From Bradyrhizobium sp. DOA9 (GTDB taxonomy: Bacteria > Pseudomonadota > Alphaproteobacteria > Rhizobiales > Xanthobacteraceae), in NCBI RefSeq assembly GCF_000617845.2, contig NZ_DF820425.1, positions 3,027,725 through 3,091,724 on the forward strand: a stretch of 64,000 bases of DNA, written 5' to 3'. The notes under the pieces are model-generated. The model worked only from the letters and a program-made list of their open reading frames with translations, did no database searches and was not told the DNA's origin. The position numbers were made by a program, and so were the translations under genes. This document shows, piece after piece, positions 33,054 through 44,044 of this stretch. Within the stretch, counting starts at the first letter, position 1, and every line of letters starts with the position of its first letter.

Positions 33054-34130
33054 ATGCCCGATAGCGTTCAGGAAGTCTTGCAGGCCTTTGCCCGGGGTGA
33101 GCTCGTGGTCGTCACCGACGACGAGGACCGCGAGGGCGAGGGCGATCTGATCGTTGCCGCCTCGCTCTGCACCGCCGAGAAGATGGCGTTCATCATCCGC
33201 CATACCTCCGGCATCGTCTGCGCGCCGGTGACGACCGAGGACGCGCGCCGGCTGCGGCTCGATCCGATGGTCGCCCACAACGATTCCGCGCACACCACCG
33301 CGTTCACGGTCTCGATCGACTACAAGCCCGACGGCGGCACCGGCATCTCCGCCGATGAGCGCGCCTCGTGCTGCCGCGCGCTCGCCAATCCCAATGTCGG
33401 CGCCAACGACTTCGCCCGGCCGGGCCACATCTTCCCGCTGATCGCCAAGGACGGCGGCGTGCTGCTGCGCTCCGGCCATACCGAGGCCGCCGTCGACCTC
33501 TGCAAGCTGTCCGGCCTGCCGCCGGTCGGCGTCATCAGCGAGCTCATGAACGACGACGGCAGCGTGATGAAGGGCGAGCAGGTCGCGCAGTTCGCCGCCA
33601 GGCACAAGCTCAAGCACGTCACCATCGCCGACATGATCGCCTACCGCCAGGCGCGCGAGAAGCTGATCGAGCGGGTCTCGACCTTCGTCACCGACAGCCC
33701 GATCGGTCCCTTGCAGGGCTACGCCTACCGCTCGCCGTTCGATTCCATCGCCCACGTCGCCTTCGTCTACAACGGGGTCGGCGACGGCAAGAACGTGCTG
33801 ACGCGCTTCCACAAGCCGAACATCGTCAAGGACACCTTCACCGGCCACAAGCGCATGGCCGCCGTGCTCGAGCATTTCAAGAAGACCGGCCGCGGCGTGC
33901 TGGTCTATTTGCGCGACGGCGCGGCCGGCGTGCCGGTGTCGCCGCTGCCGGACGAGACGTCGACGGAGGCCGACCGCAACCGCCAGTGGCGCGAGGTCGG
34001 CGTCGGCGCGCAGATCCTGCGCGACCTCGGCGTGACTTCGATCCGGCATCTCACCTCGTCGGTGCACGACTACAAGGGCCTGTCGGGTTTCGGCATCGAG
34101 ATCGTCGCCAACGAGCAACTCGAAATTTGA
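33054..34130 (+). CDS. ribB: 3,4-dihydroxy-2-butanone-4-phosphate synthase with degenerate GCHII-like tail
   Basis: 358 residues. The N-terminal 200 carry the RibB signatures: [56 protein letters not shown]. They convert ribulose 5-phosphate to the four-carbon precursor of riboflavin. The C-terminal 150 residues resemble GTP cyclohydrolase II but lack its Cys zinc ligands and the SECLTGD-type motif, so this half is probably inactive. True RibA must be elsewhere. No FMN riboswitch could be recognised in the 190 bases upstream. Confidence 0.93.
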   Translation: MPDSVQEVLQAFARGELVVVTDDEDREGEGDLIVAASLCTAEKMAFIIRHTSGIVCAPVTTEDARRLRLDPMVAHNDSAHTTAFTVSIDYKPDGGTGISADERASCCRALANPNVGANDFARPGHIFPLIAKDGGVLLRSGHTEAAVDLCKLSGLPPVGVISELMNDDGSVMKGEQVAQFAARHKLKHVTIADMIAYRQAREKLIERVSTFVTDSPIGPLQGYAYRSPFDSIAHVAFVYNGVGDGKNVLTRFHKPNIVKDTFTGHKRMAAVLEHFKKTGRGVLVYLRDGAAGVPVSPLPDETSTEADRNRQWREVGVGAQILRDLGVTSIRHLTSSVHDYKGLSGFGIEIVANEQLEI

Positions 34131-34260
34131 CCGCATCGTTTCCGGTTCGCACCGCTGCGCGACCCGGAATGACCGAGACCAGGATGCAATTGCACTTGTT
34201 GCTCCGGCGCTTTACTTTGTCGGGCAATCATCGACGGAACCAGACGCGAAAGGACGTTTC

Positions 34261-35475
<1,215 letters not shown>

Positions 35476-35485
35476 TTTGGTTCTC

Positions 35486-35589
35486 CGTCATTCCGGGGCG
35501 ATGCAAAGCATCGAACTATGGTGCGCACTTGCGCACCTGAGAATCTCGAGATTCCGGGTATGGCCCTCGCGGGCCATCCCGGAATGACG
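35486..35589. repeat. 104-bp palindromic intergenic repeat
   Basis: Arms CGTCATTCCGGGG and CCCGGAATGACG enclose GCATCG/CGATGC-like and GGTGCGCACTTGCGCACC hairpins. Same family as 36538-36641; the pair bracket the MBL hydrolase gene. Confidence 0.8.
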
Positions 35590-35610
35590 TCAAAGAACAA
35601 AGAAGAAGCC

Positions 35611-36531
35611 ATGTCCGACAATGACGACGTCCCGTTCAACCGCAATTTTCCGCTGAAGCCCGGCATCGTCGAGGAGGTTCGTCCCGGCGTGCGGCGCGTG
35701 CTCTGCAACAATCCGAGCCCGTTCACCTTCACGGGCACGGTGAGCTACATCGTCGGCAAGGGCAATGTCGCGATCATCGATCCCGGTCCCGACGATGCCG
35801 CACATGCGGCGGCGCTGCTCGATGCCGTGCGCGGCGAGACCGTGACGCACATCTTCGTCACCCACACCCATCGCGACCATTCGCCGAACACCGCGCGCAT
35901 CAAGCAGGCGACGGGTGCGCCGGTCTATGCCGAAGGCCCGCATCGCGCCTCGCGGCCGCGGTTCGAGAGCGAGAAGCACAATCCGGAATCCGGCGTCGAC
36001 CGCGATTTTGCCCCGGACGTCAGCCTCGCGCATGGCGACGTCGTGGAAGGGGACGGCTGGCGGCTCGAGGCCGTCGCAACGCCCGGCCACACCGCCAATC
36101 ATCTGGCATTCGCCTGGCCCGAGCGGAAGTTCAACTTCGTCGGCGATCACGTGATGGGCTGGTCGACCTCGATCGTGGCGCCGCCCGACGGCTCGATGAT
36201 CGACTACATGGACTCGCTCGACCGGCTCGCGGCCCGCGAGGAGGATCTCTATTTCTCGGGCCATGGCCCCGAGATTCCCGAGGGCCAGCGCTTCGTGCGC
36301 TTCCTCATCCGGCACCGCAAGGCGCGCGAAGCCTCGATCCTGCACCGGCTTGCCAAGGGCGAGACCGATATCCCGACCATGGTCCGCGCGATCTATATCG
36401 GTATCGATCCGCGCCTGACGACCGCGGCCGGTTATTCCGTTCTGGCGCATCTGGAAGACCTGGTCGCCCGCGGCGTGGTGGCGACGGATGGGGATCCCGT
36501 GATCGGCGGGACCTATCGGATGGCGGTCTAA
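35611..36531 (+). CDS. metallo-beta-lactamase-fold hydrolase (LACTB2-like)
   Basis: 306 residues. The zinc site motifs are FVTHTHRDHSPNT (HxHxDH), ATPGHTANHLAF, FVGDHVMGW and YFSGHGP. A C-terminal winged-helix-like segment (ASILHRLAKGETDIPTMVRAIY, then AAGYSVLAHLEDLVARG) is typical of LACTB2-type enzymes, several of which act on thioesters or RNA. Substrate unknown. Start at 35611 follows AGAAGAAG. Confidence 0.88.
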   Translation: MSDNDDVPFNRNFPLKPGIVEEVRPGVRRVLCNNPSPFTFTGTVSYIVGKGNVAIIDPGPDDAAHAAALLDAVRGETVTHIFVTHTHRDHSPNTARIKQATGAPVYAEGPHRASRPRFESEKHNPESGVDRDFAPDVSLAHGDVVEGDGWRLEAVATPGHTANHLAFAWPERKFNFVGDHVMGWSTSIVAPPDGSMIDYMDSLDRLAAREEDLYFSGHGPEIPEGQRFVRFLIRHRKAREASILHRLAKGETDIPTMVRAIYIGIDPRLTTAAGYSVLAHLEDLVARGVVATDGDPVIGGTYRMAV

Positions 36532-36537
36532 ACTCTT

Positions 36538-36641
36538 GTCATTCCGGGGCGCGCGCCAGCGCGAACCCGGAATCCATCGGGCCGCAGTATTGGTGAATGG
36601 ATGGATTCCGGGTTCGATGCTGCGCATCGCCCCGGAATGAC
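36538..36641. repeat. 104-bp palindromic intergenic repeat
   Basis: Arms GTCATTCCGGGGCG and CGCCCCGGAATGAC with inner AACCCGGAATCCATC / GATGGATTCCGGGTT. It lies between convergent genes and may serve as a bidirectional terminator. Confidence 0.85.
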
Positions 36642-36649
36642 GGCGGGAG

Positions 36650-37504
36650 TCACTTCTTCACCGTCTTCGCCGGCGCCTTGGGCGGCGCGACCGGGGTCTT
36701 CTTCACCGGCTTGAGCGCGTCGGCATCGGCGGCGGTGTTGAGGTCGTCGATGAACTTCTTGACGCGCGCGGCATTGCTGCCGAGGTCGCGGTCGAAATTG
36801 CGCGAGGCGGAGCGGATATCGACGCGGGAATCATCGCCATCCGGCACCACCCTGATCGAAACGTCTTCGCGGAAGCCCATGATTGGCGTGCGCGCCACCG
36901 CCTCGATGCGGCCGATGCGGCGCGGCGGCTGCGGTGCGCGCTCGTCGATCACGATCCATTTGCGCTTGTGGACGAGCTGGAGGGCGATCGCATAGGCGCG
37001 GTCGGCCGAGATCTCGAGCTCGATGGGCTCGATATCGGGATAGAAATGGCGCTGCTGCTCTGCCGAATAAAGGCCGGCATAGACCGCACTGTTGGTGCCC
37101 TCGCCGGTGCGCAGGCGTGCCAACGCGTCGAAGCGCGGCGGATCGATCGGGTCGGTGGTGATGTCGTAGATCGACGGCAGCTTGCGGTATTGCAAGGCCA
37201 GATAAGCGGGGTAGGCGAGGATCGCCGCGTCGATCAGGAAGGCGAGGAGGATGCGCGCCATGCCGCGGGAGCCGTTCTGCCAGATCGCGGCAAAGCCGGC
37301 GAGCCCGAACAGGATCGAGAGGCCGGCGATGGCGACCCCGCCGATGAACGTCGCCAGCGCCGGCTTCGGCTCCAGGAAATCGAAGCGGACGATGATGATC
37401 GACACCACCACCGCCACCACCGCGAACACGGCCAGATTGCGCGCCCAGCTCGCGAGGCTGGACACGGGCTCCGACTGGTAGGGAGCGGAAAACCTGCGGG
37501 CCAT
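36650..37504 (-). CDS. DUF1499 membrane protein
   Basis: 284 residues. Three membrane helices fill the first 120 residues (NLAVFAVVAVVVSIIIV, ATFIGGVAIAGLSILFGLAG, ILLAFLIDAAILAYPAYLAL). A DUF1499 domain follows (YPDIEPIELEISADRAYAIALQLVHKRKW...IGRIEAVARTPIMGFREDVSIRV), then a Lys/Pro/Ala-rich tail. DUF1499 proteins are uncharacterised; by resemblance the soluble part may bind lipid or act at the membrane. Confidence 0.85.
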   Translation of the reverse strand: MARRFSAPYQSEPVSSLASWARNLAVFAVVAVVVSIIIVRFDFLEPKPALATFIGGVAIAGLSILFGLAGFAAIWQNGSRGMARILLAFLIDAAILAYPAYLALQYRKLPSIYDITTDPIDPPRFDALARLRTGEGTNSAVYAGLYSAEQQRHFYPDIEPIELEISADRAYAIALQLVHKRKWIVIDERAPQPPRRIGRIEAVARTPIMGFREDVSIRVVPDGDDSRVDIRSASRNFDRDLGSNAARVKKFIDDLNTAADADALKPVKKTPVAPPKAPAKTVKK

Positions 37505-37611
37505 CGGGAAAAGCTCTGCCGGGGTTGGCGATGCCGGCCGATCTGGCGCGACGATGCGCCGTTGAGACCACGGCGCTGGGGCAAATTCAAGGGTTCCGGA
37601 TACGCCCAAGC

Positions 37612-37697
37612 CGTCATGCCCGGGCTTGTCCCGGGCATCCACGTTCTCCGCGCCGCGGGAAAGGGCGTGGATGGCCGGGACAAGCCCGGCCATGACG
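37612..37697. repeat. 86-bp palindromic intergenic repeat
   Basis: Arms CGTCATGCCCGGGCTTGTC and GACAAGCCCGGCCATGACG are nearly perfect, with an inner CATCCACG / CGTGGATG. Nearly identical arms recur at 50390-50480. Confidence 0.85.
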
Positions 37698-37758
37698 TCG
37701 TGGAGGCTTCAGCAAGTCAGACGCTGACGCCCCTCCAGGGAGGGTGGCACCAGGCCCG

Positions 37759-39387
37759 CTACGCCGCCGCGTTCGGGAAGCGGTAATCCCTAAACTGGTC
37801 GCGCAGCGCCGTCTTCAGGATCTTGCCGGTGGCGGTGTGCGGGATGCCCTCGACGAAGGCGACGTCGTCGGGCATCCACCATTTGGCGATCTTGCCGTCC
37901 ATGAATTTGAGGATGTCCTCGCGCGTGGCCTGCTGGCCCTGCTTGAGCTGCACGATGAGGAGCGGCCGTTCGTCCCATTTCGGGTGGAACACGCCGATCA
38001 CGGCGGCTTCCGCCACGGCGGGGTGGCCGACCGCGAGATTTTCGAGGTCGATCGAGGAGATCCACTCGCCGCCGGACTTGATCACGTCCTTGGAGCGGTC
38101 GGTGATCCGCATATAGCCGTCCTCGTCGATGGTCGAGACGTCGCCGGTGTCGAAGAAGCCGTCCTCGTCGAGAATATTGCTATCGACGCGGTAATAGGCC
38201 TTGGCGACGGCGGGCCCGGAGACCTTGAGGCGGCCGAACGTCTTGCCGTCCCAGGGCAGCTCCTTGCCGGCATCGTCGGTGATCTTCATCTGCACGCCGA
38301 ACGGCGCATAGCCCTGCATCTGCAGCACGTCGAGCCTGGCGTCGCCGGTCGCATTCTGGAACGGCGGCTTCAGCGCCGCGACGCTGCCGATCGGGCTCAT
38401 CTCGGTCATGCCCCAGGCGTGGCGGACGTTCGAGCCCATGTCGAGGAACGCCTTGATCATCGAGCGGGGCATCGCCGAGCCGCCGCAGATCACCATCTTC
38501 AGCTCCGGCAGCTTGAGATTGTTGGCGGCCATGTGCTGGAGCAGCATCAGCCACACCGTCGGCACGCCGGCGGTGTGCGTCACCTTCTCGGTCGAGAGCA
38601 GCTCATAGACCGAGGCGCCGTCGAGCTTGGCGCCCGGCATCACCAGCTTGGTGCCCTGCGAGGGCGCGGAGAAGGCGATGCCCCAGCTGTTGGCATGGAA
38701 CAGCGGAACCACCGGCAGCATTGTCTCGGACGCACTGGTGCCGAGCGCGTCGACATTGTTGGCCATCAGCGCGTGCAGCACGTTGGAGCGATGCGAATAC
38801 AGCACACCCTTGGGATCGCCGGTCGTGCCGGAGGTGTAGCACATCGCCGCCGCCGTGTTCTCGTCAAAGTCCTTCCATTTGAATTTGCCGTCGGCCTGCG
38901 CAATCCAGTCCTCGTAGGCCACCGCGTTCTTCAGCGTGGTCTCCGGCATGTGAGCCTTGTCGGTGAGCACGACGTAGCGCTCCACGCTTGGCAGCTTGTC
39001 CGCGATCTTCTCCAGGATCGGAACGAAGGTGAGATCGGTCATCACGATGCGATCCTGCGCATGATTGATGATCCAGGCGATCTGTTCCGGGAAAAGGCGG
39101 GGATTGACGGTATGGCAGATGGCGCCGATCCCCATGATGCCGTACCAGACCTCGAGATGGCGCCAGGTGTTCCAGGCGATCGTTGCGACACGGTCCCCGA
39201 GCTTGATGCCGTCGCGCTCCAGCATCTGCGAGACCTTGAGCGCGCGCTTGTGGATCTCGGCGTAATTGGTGCGATGGATCGGTCCCTCGACCGAGCGTGT
39301 GACCACCTCCTGCTTGCCATGAATCCTGGCGGCGTGTTCGATGATCCGGTGGCAGAGCAGGGGCCAATCTTGCATCAAACCAAGCAT
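37759..39387 (-). CDS. AMP-forming medium/long-chain acyl-CoA synthetase (AlkK-like)
   Basis: 542 residues with the ANL-family motifs [19 protein letters not shown] (P-loop), [50 protein letters not shown] (hinge) and the catalytic Lys in [14 protein letters not shown]. The overall pattern, including [17 protein letters not shown] near the start, fits AlkK/FadD-like ligases that activate medium-chain acids. GGAGGAACGTCGGA before the ATG is a good ribosome site. Divergent from the extensin-like gene. Confidence 0.9.
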   Translation of the reverse strand: MLGLMQDWPLLCHRIIEHAARIHGKQEVVTRSVEGPIHRTNYAEIHKRALKVSQMLERDGIKLGDRVATIAWNTWRHLEVWYGIMGIGAICHTVNPRLFPEQIAWIINHAQDRIVMTDLTFVPILEKIADKLPSVERYVVLTDKAHMPETTLKNAVAYEDWIAQADGKFKWKDFDENTAAAMCYTSGTTGDPKGVLYSHRSNVLHALMANNVDALGTSASETMLPVVPLFHANSWGIAFSAPSQGTKLVMPGAKLDGASVYELLSTEKVTHTAGVPTVWLMLLQHMAANNLKLPELKMVICGGSAMPRSMIKAFLDMGSNVRHAWGMTEMSPIGSVAALKPPFQNATGDARLDVLQMQGYAPFGVQMKITDDAGKELPWDGKTFGRLKVSGPAVAKAYYRVDSNILDEDGFFDTGDVSTIDEDGYMRITDRSKDVIKSGGEWISSIDLENLAVGHPAVAEAAVIGVFHPKWDERPLLIVQLKQGQQATREDILKFMDGKIAKWWMPDDVAFVEGIPHTATGKILKTALRDQFRDYRFPNAAA

Positions 39388-39452
39388 TCCGACGTTCCTC
39401 CGAGAAGTCGCTGGGCGCGTTATCGCTCTCAGCGTTGGGCCAAAGAATTGCC

Positions 39453-40586
39453 ATGAGTTTTAGCCTGCCGGAGTTTCGCCGCAAATGGTCTTGTCGCGGC
39501 TATATGTCCGCCGGGGCGGCAATGGTTACCGCTGCGGCTGGGCTATTGCTGCTCGCCGAAAGGGCAGAGGCGCGGAAATATCCCGCGCCGCTCGATATCT
39601 TCAACCTTGGCGCACCGAAGCACCGCCCAACCGTTCGGGCCGCCAGGATTCCGCTGCCGAAGCCGCGTCCCGAGGAGGCCCCCAAAGCGTCGGATGAGGG
39701 GGCGCCGCAGGCAGACGGCAAGCCTTCTCCCGACAAGCCGTCCCCCGACAAGCCAGGCGCGGACAAGCCCGCCGAGGCCGCGCCGCCGCCCGAGAAGCAG
39801 GCCTCGGCCTGCCGGCTGGCGCTGACCGAGGAGATCGCGATCGCGCCCTCCATTCCGGATATCCGCGGTCCCGGTGCCTGCGGCGGCGAGGATCTGGTGC
39901 GGCTGGAGGCCGTCGTGTTGCCGGACAAGCGCAAGGTGGCGGTCAAGCCGGCGGCCATCCTCCGCTGCACCATGGCGTCCGCGCTCGCCGATTGGGTGCG
40001 CAAGGACATGGCGCCGCTGGCGACCAGCCTCGGCTCGACCGTCAGCGAGCTCGACAATTTCGACAGCTTCGAGTGCCGCGGCCGCAACCGCGTGGCCGGC
40101 GCGATGCTGTCCGAGCACGGCAAGGCCAACGCGCTCGACGTCCGCGCCATCAAGCTCGCCAACGGACAAACGATCGGTCTGACCGACCGCACCATGTCGC
40201 GCGAGGTGCGCGAGCGCGTGCTGCATTCGGTCTGCGCGCGCTTCTCCACCGTGCTCGGTCCGGGCTCGGACTGGTACCACGAGGACCACATCCATCTCGA
40301 TCTCGCCCAGCGGCGCAACGACTATCGGATCTGCCAGTGGAACGTCTGGGATCCCCTGCCGCAGGTCGCCCCGCTGCTGCCGGCGGAACGGCCCGAGGAG
40401 GCGCCGCCGCGCGAGGTTGCGGCCAAGTCCGAGGCCAAGTCCGAGGCCAAGTCCGAGGTCAAGCCCGAGGCCAAGGAGGACGCCGAGGACGGAGGGGCGG
40501 CGACAGCGGCTGCGCCTGCGGCCAAGCCGGCGACGGATGGCCACAAGGCTTCGTCGCACAAGTCGGCAACAAAAAAGCGCCGGTGA
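39453..40586 (+). CDS. extensin-like (DUF3477-type) secreted protein
   Basis: 377 residues. A signal segment (AGAAMVTAAAGLLLLAERAEA) leads to a Pro/Lys-rich linker with repeated PSPDK units. The conserved extensin-like C domain follows (about 110-305), with LAPLATSLGSTVSELDNFDSFECRGRNRV, SEHGKANALDV and WYHEDHIHLDL. The His and Asp residues recall peptidoglycan D-Ala-D-Ala peptidases. The C-terminus repeats KSEAK three times, then Ala/Lys-rich sequence. A cell-wall role is likely but unproven. Confidence 0.85.
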   Translation: MSFSLPEFRRKWSCRGYMSAGAAMVTAAAGLLLLAERAEARKYPAPLDIFNLGAPKHRPTVRAARIPLPKPRPEEAPKASDEGAPQADGKPSPDKPSPDKPGADKPAEAAPPPEKQASACRLALTEEIAIAPSIPDIRGPGACGGEDLVRLEAVVLPDKRKVAVKPAAILRCTMASALADWVRKDMAPLATSLGSTVSELDNFDSFECRGRNRVAGAMLSEHGKANALDVRAIKLANGQTIGLTDRTMSREVRERVLHSVCARFSTVLGPGSDWYHEDHIHLDLAQRRNDYRICQWNVWDPLPQVAPLLPAERPEEAPPREVAAKSEAKSEAKSEVKPEAKEDAEDGGAATAAAPAAKPATDGHKASSHKSATKKRR

Positions 40587-40598
40587 AACCGACGCTTT
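40572..40598. terminator. bidirectional hairpin between convergent genes
   Basis: AAAAGCG-C-CGGT / ACCG-A-CGCTTTT forms an 11-pair stem with one mismatch. It overlaps the stop codon of the extensin-like gene; its A- and T-rich ends suit both strands, serving also the L,D-transpeptidase gene. Confidence 0.65.
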
Positions 40599-40622
40599 TG
40601 AAAAGCCTCAAACAAGGCCTGC

Positions 40623-41303
40623 TCAGTAGGATGAGCTGGTGCCGCCGCCCTGGAGCGCGAGGCGCGAATTGTAGGGCGAATCGCCATGCTTCGGCTCGAG
40701 CACCACGACGAGGGTGCCGACCTTGACGCGATCATAGAGATCGATCGCGTCCTCGTTGGTCAGGCGGATACAGCCGGACGAGATCGAGGCGCCGATATAT
40801 TCCGGCTGGTTGGTGCCGTGGATGCGGAACAGCGTGTCCTTGCCGCCCGAATACAGGTACAGCGCACGCGAGCCCATCGGATTGTCCGGACCCGGCGCGA
40901 CATAGGTCGGCACACCCAGACGCGAGATTTCGCTGGGGGTGGGGTGCCAGGCCGGCCACTCGGTCTTGCTGCCCACCTTGGCGATGCCGGACCAGGCCAT
41001 CGCCTCTTCACCGACGGTGATGCCGTAGCGGATCGCCTTGCCGCCATCCAGCACGTAATAGAGGTAATGGTTATCGGAATCGACCACGATCGAGCCTGGC
41101 GTTTCCTTACGGTGGTACTGGACGATGGCGCGGCGGAACGGCTCCGCGACCGGGGTGTTCTCGTACCGGACCTTGGCGAGGAGTTCCTTGTCCTTCGGCT
41201 TGAACGACTTGGTGTCGGCCGCCTCATAATGAGTGGCCTGCATGCAGCCTGACAGCATCAGGCCAGCGGCCAAGATCCCAAACAAAACTTTCAGCGACGA
41301 CAT
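40623..41303 (-). CDS. lipoprotein L,D-transpeptidase (YkuD domain)
   Basis: 226 residues. The lipobox LSGC at residues 17-20 predicts a lipoprotein. The YkuD domain shows SIVVDSDNHYLYYVL, YGITVGEEAMAW and the catalytic HGTNQPEYIGASISSGCIRL with the nucleophile Cys. Such enzymes form 3-3 crosslinks in peptidoglycan or attach outer-membrane proteins to it. Convergent with the extensin-like gene, another likely wall enzyme. Confidence 0.92.
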   Translation of the reverse strand: MSSLKVLFGILAAGLMLSGCMQATHYEAADTKSFKPKDKELLAKVRYENTPVAEPFRRAIVQYHRKETPGSIVVDSDNHYLYYVLDGGKAIRYGITVGEEAMAWSGIAKVGSKTEWPAWHPTPSEISRLGVPTYVAPGPDNPMGSRALYLYSGGKDTLFRIHGTNQPEYIGASISSGCIRLTNEDAIDLYDRVKVGTLVVVLEPKHGDSPYNSRLALQGGGTSSSY

Positions 41304-41640
41304 GGTTTGGTTCCAATCAAAACAATACCGTGCGGAAGGGCCTGAGCGTAGCGCCCAAGTTCCTCGACTCCGTTAAGTCCATTATCGTTGAAATCTGCCA
41401 CAATTCCAGCGCTGAAGCCGTTTTCCCGCGCTGCGAGACCCCAGCTGTGGCTTTTCTGCCGCAAATTTGGGGGTGCTGTGAGGGTTTTTGTGGCGTGACG
41501 CGCCAGACTGTTCCTTCCGCGCCACAGATGAGCCCCGGCGGTTCGCAAATGCCAACGCTCCGTTAATGTTGTTGTCATCGTGAACCTGTCAGAATCGCGC
41601 TAAGGGCTGTCATTCTGTCGCAGGATCTCTGGAGCTTTTG

Positions 41641-42618
41641 ATGTTTTCAGTGTTCGTTCCCTCCGAGACCTCCCTCAAGAAGGCGGTGATCGAGGATCTC
41701 ACGGCTCTGCCGGAGAACGCGGTCTGGATCGACCTCGTCAACCCCTCGGCCGCCGAGGACAAGGCCGTGGAGCGGCTGGCGGGCATCGCGATCCCGACCC
41801 GGGAAGACATGCAGGAGATCGAGATCTCCAGCCGGCTCTATATGGAGAACGGCGCGCGCTACATGACCGCGACGCTGATGTGCCACTCCGATACCGACAT
41901 GCCCCGGACCACGGCGGTGACCTTCATCCTCGGCGACCACCGCCTGGTGACGGTGCGCTACGACCTGCCCAAGCCGTTCGCCCTGGTCGAGGCCAAGCTC
42001 GCCCGCTCCTGCACCCCGTCGATCACCGGCGAGATGGTGCTGATGGAGCTCCTGGACGCCGTGATCGACCGCTGCGCCGACATTCTGGAGCGCTGCGGCG
42101 CCGAGATCGACCAGGTCTCCCATGAGATCTTCGAGCCGGAGAGCGAGCGCCACGGCCACGCCAAGCGATATTCCCAGATCCTGATCTCGATCGGCCGCAA
42201 GGGCGATCTGACCTCGAAGGTTCGCGAGAGCCTGGTGTCGATCGGCCGCGTCGTGACGTTCCTGTCCGCCGTGGTCGAGGGCGTGAAATGGTCCAAGGAC
42301 ATGCGCGAGCAGCTCAAGACCATGCAGCGCGACGTCGCCTCATTGACCGACCACGCCTCCTATCTTTCCAGCAAGATCACCTTCGTGCTCGACGCCATGC
42401 TCGGCGTCGTCAATCTCGAGCAGAACAACATCATCAAGCTGTTCTCGGTGATGGCCGTCGTCCTGATGCCGCCGACGCTGATCGCCTCGGTCTACGGCAT
42501 GAACTTCAAGGTGATGCCGGAACTCGAATGGGTGCACGGCTATCCGATGGCGCTGGTGATGATGTTGATCGCCGCCATCGTCCCGTACTGGATCTTCAAG
42601 TGGAAGAAGTGGCTGTAG
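41641..42618 (+). CDS. corA: CorA-family magnesium transporter
   Basis: 325 residues: a cytoplasmic alpha/beta domain, a long helix (VIDRCADILERCGAEIDQVSHEIFE...), and two C-terminal membrane helices joined by the YGMNF signature loop, with the basic end FKWKKWL. It forms a pentameric Mg(II) or Co(II) channel. The frame opens with TTG at 41638; ATG 41641 is the likelier start. Confidence 0.93.
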   Translation: MFSVFVPSETSLKKAVIEDLTALPENAVWIDLVNPSAAEDKAVERLAGIAIPTREDMQEIEISSRLYMENGARYMTATLMCHSDTDMPRTTAVTFILGDHRLVTVRYDLPKPFALVEAKLARSCTPSITGEMVLMELLDAVIDRCADILERCGAEIDQVSHEIFEPESERHGHAKRYSQILISIGRKGDLTSKVRESLVSIGRVVTFLSAVVEGVKWSKDMREQLKTMQRDVASLTDHASYLSSKITFVLDAMLGVVNLEQNNIIKLFSVMAVVLMPPTLIASVYGMNFKVMPELEWVHGYPMALVMMLIAAIVPYWIFKWKKWL

Positions 42619-42823
42619 GAACCGTGCGCGAGCAAAGATACCTACCGAGACCTTACGCCGCTCGCACAGACACGGCGGTTCGTGTCGCAGAATAGATCGG
42701 CATTGCGGCGACGCGGTGATGTCTGTGTCATGCCGCAATTCCTCCGGTAAAATTTGAGCGGTGGGCTGAACGTTTGCGCGAAACTTGTCTGCGATAAGCA
42801 GGGCGTAGCCGCGAGGAACAGCC

Positions 42824-43042
42824 ATGGTTGAGAAACACATAACGTCGCCCCGCAACGTCATCGATCTGGCGAACTATCGTCAGGCGATGACGAGCGGCAA
42901 GGCGCCGTCGATGTCGGCACGCATGTGCCGGCACTGTGGTGCTCCGCTGCTCGATGGTGAGAACGACGACGACTGCTCGACTGCAATCAGCACGGCCGCT
43001 CCGCGTCCGCGCGAGCGGTCACGTCGGATTCGACTCGATTGA
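42824..43042 (+). CDS. small Cys-containing protein, zinc-ribbon-like
   Basis: 72 residues, with MCRHCGAPLLDGENDDDCS as a possible metal site (C-x2-C and one further Cys, so incomplete as a zinc ribbon) and a basic tail RPRERSRRIRLD. GAGGAACAGCC precedes the ATG. From memory, similar short proteins are widespread in Bradyrhizobium; function unknown. Confidence 0.7.
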   Translation: MVEKHITSPRNVIDLANYRQAMTSGKAPSMSARMCRHCGAPLLDGENDDDCSTAISTAAPRPRERSRRIRLD

Positions 43043-44044
43043 GGAACGGAAGGTAAGGGCGATCCAGGTCTTGCGGCGGCGTTGTCTGGATCGCCTTGCT
43101 TCCCTCACACAGCTCTTCAGATGCTCAGCTGCGGCGCCCGATCTGGGGCCATGGCGTTCCGTCCCAGTCCTCTTATCTCGATTGAACGCTGGGAACTCAT
43201 CGCAGGTGGACCCAAGCGGTCCGCCTGAGCCTCATCGTCACCCGTCGGGCAAAACACCCGGCGAGGCTGTCAATCCGTTATCGCAAAAATATTCTACTTT
43301 ACCGAAATTCGGTTTCGGCGTATGTGTCGCTCATCCCGGCTCATCCTTGAGGGGCGATCATGCGGTCGTCTTGTTCGCGAGCCGGGCTTGCGGTGGACGC
43401 GGCAGCGTCGGCACGAGATGGGGCGGGCAGGGCGGGTAGTCCCTGTGAGCCCGAAACCCGCGTGCGGACGAACGGCGCTGCCAGGCTTCGTCTCGTCTGT
43501 AAAGTTTCCGGCGCTGTCGACGGTGTCAGGGAATACTGCGGCGAAATGGCGGGCCGTGCGTACGGCAAAACCGTGTGGTCCTGGCCGTCGTTGCTACGGT
43601 CAAGCTGTCTGCGGAGATGTGCGCGAGCCCAACCGGGTGGACGGCATCATTCAAATTCGCGGGGCGAGGGAGGCCAGAAGGAAAGTTCGGCTCCCGGGAG
43701 AGCGCGGCATAAGCCGTCCGACCATCGCGCAGGGAAGGCCGAGTGATCGGCACCACCTGTATGCTGCTGTGCGGTTTTCCTGCGTGTGCATTTGCGCAGC
43801 AGACCGCGGGTGCGATGTCAGCACCCGGCCTTCCCTGCGCCCTCTTGGTTATGAGGGCGGCGAGACCAAGCAAAGCTCGGGCGAAATGCGCCGCGAGGCT
43901 GCGAAGGCGTGTCTGCGAGTTGTTGCCGTAGGATGGGTAGAGCGAAGCGAAACCCATCATGCTTCAGCGAGGAGGATGCGCGATGGGTTTCGCTTCCCTC
44001 TACCCATCCTACAAGTGCATCTCGCCGTGCAATGACCCGAAGGA
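43043..44044. other. gene-poor 1-kb stretch
   Basis: No reading frame here has the strong third-position GC bias of the surrounding genes, and the frames that stay open are rich in Arg, Ser, Cys and Trp, as expected of non-coding GC-rich DNA. From about 43360 to 43870 the sequence feels like a dispersed non-coding repeat I associate with Bradyrhizobium genomes (memory only). The 43929-44013 palindrome lies at its right end. Confidence 0.55.
43929..44013. repeat. 85-bp palindromic intergenic repeat
   Basis: Arms GTAGGATGGGTAGAGCGAAG / CTACCCATCCTAC with inner CGAAACCCATC / GATGGGTTTCG form a long cruciform-type structure. It is a different family from the GTCAT elements and lies 31 bases past the stop of the SDR gene. 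Confidence 0.85.

Noticed and set aside
43322..44035. Plus-strand frames of 128 and 237 codons in the gene-poor stretch
   Set aside because: Composition (many Cys, Trp, Arg, Ser) and lack of third-position GC bias point to non-coding DNA; no ribosome site.
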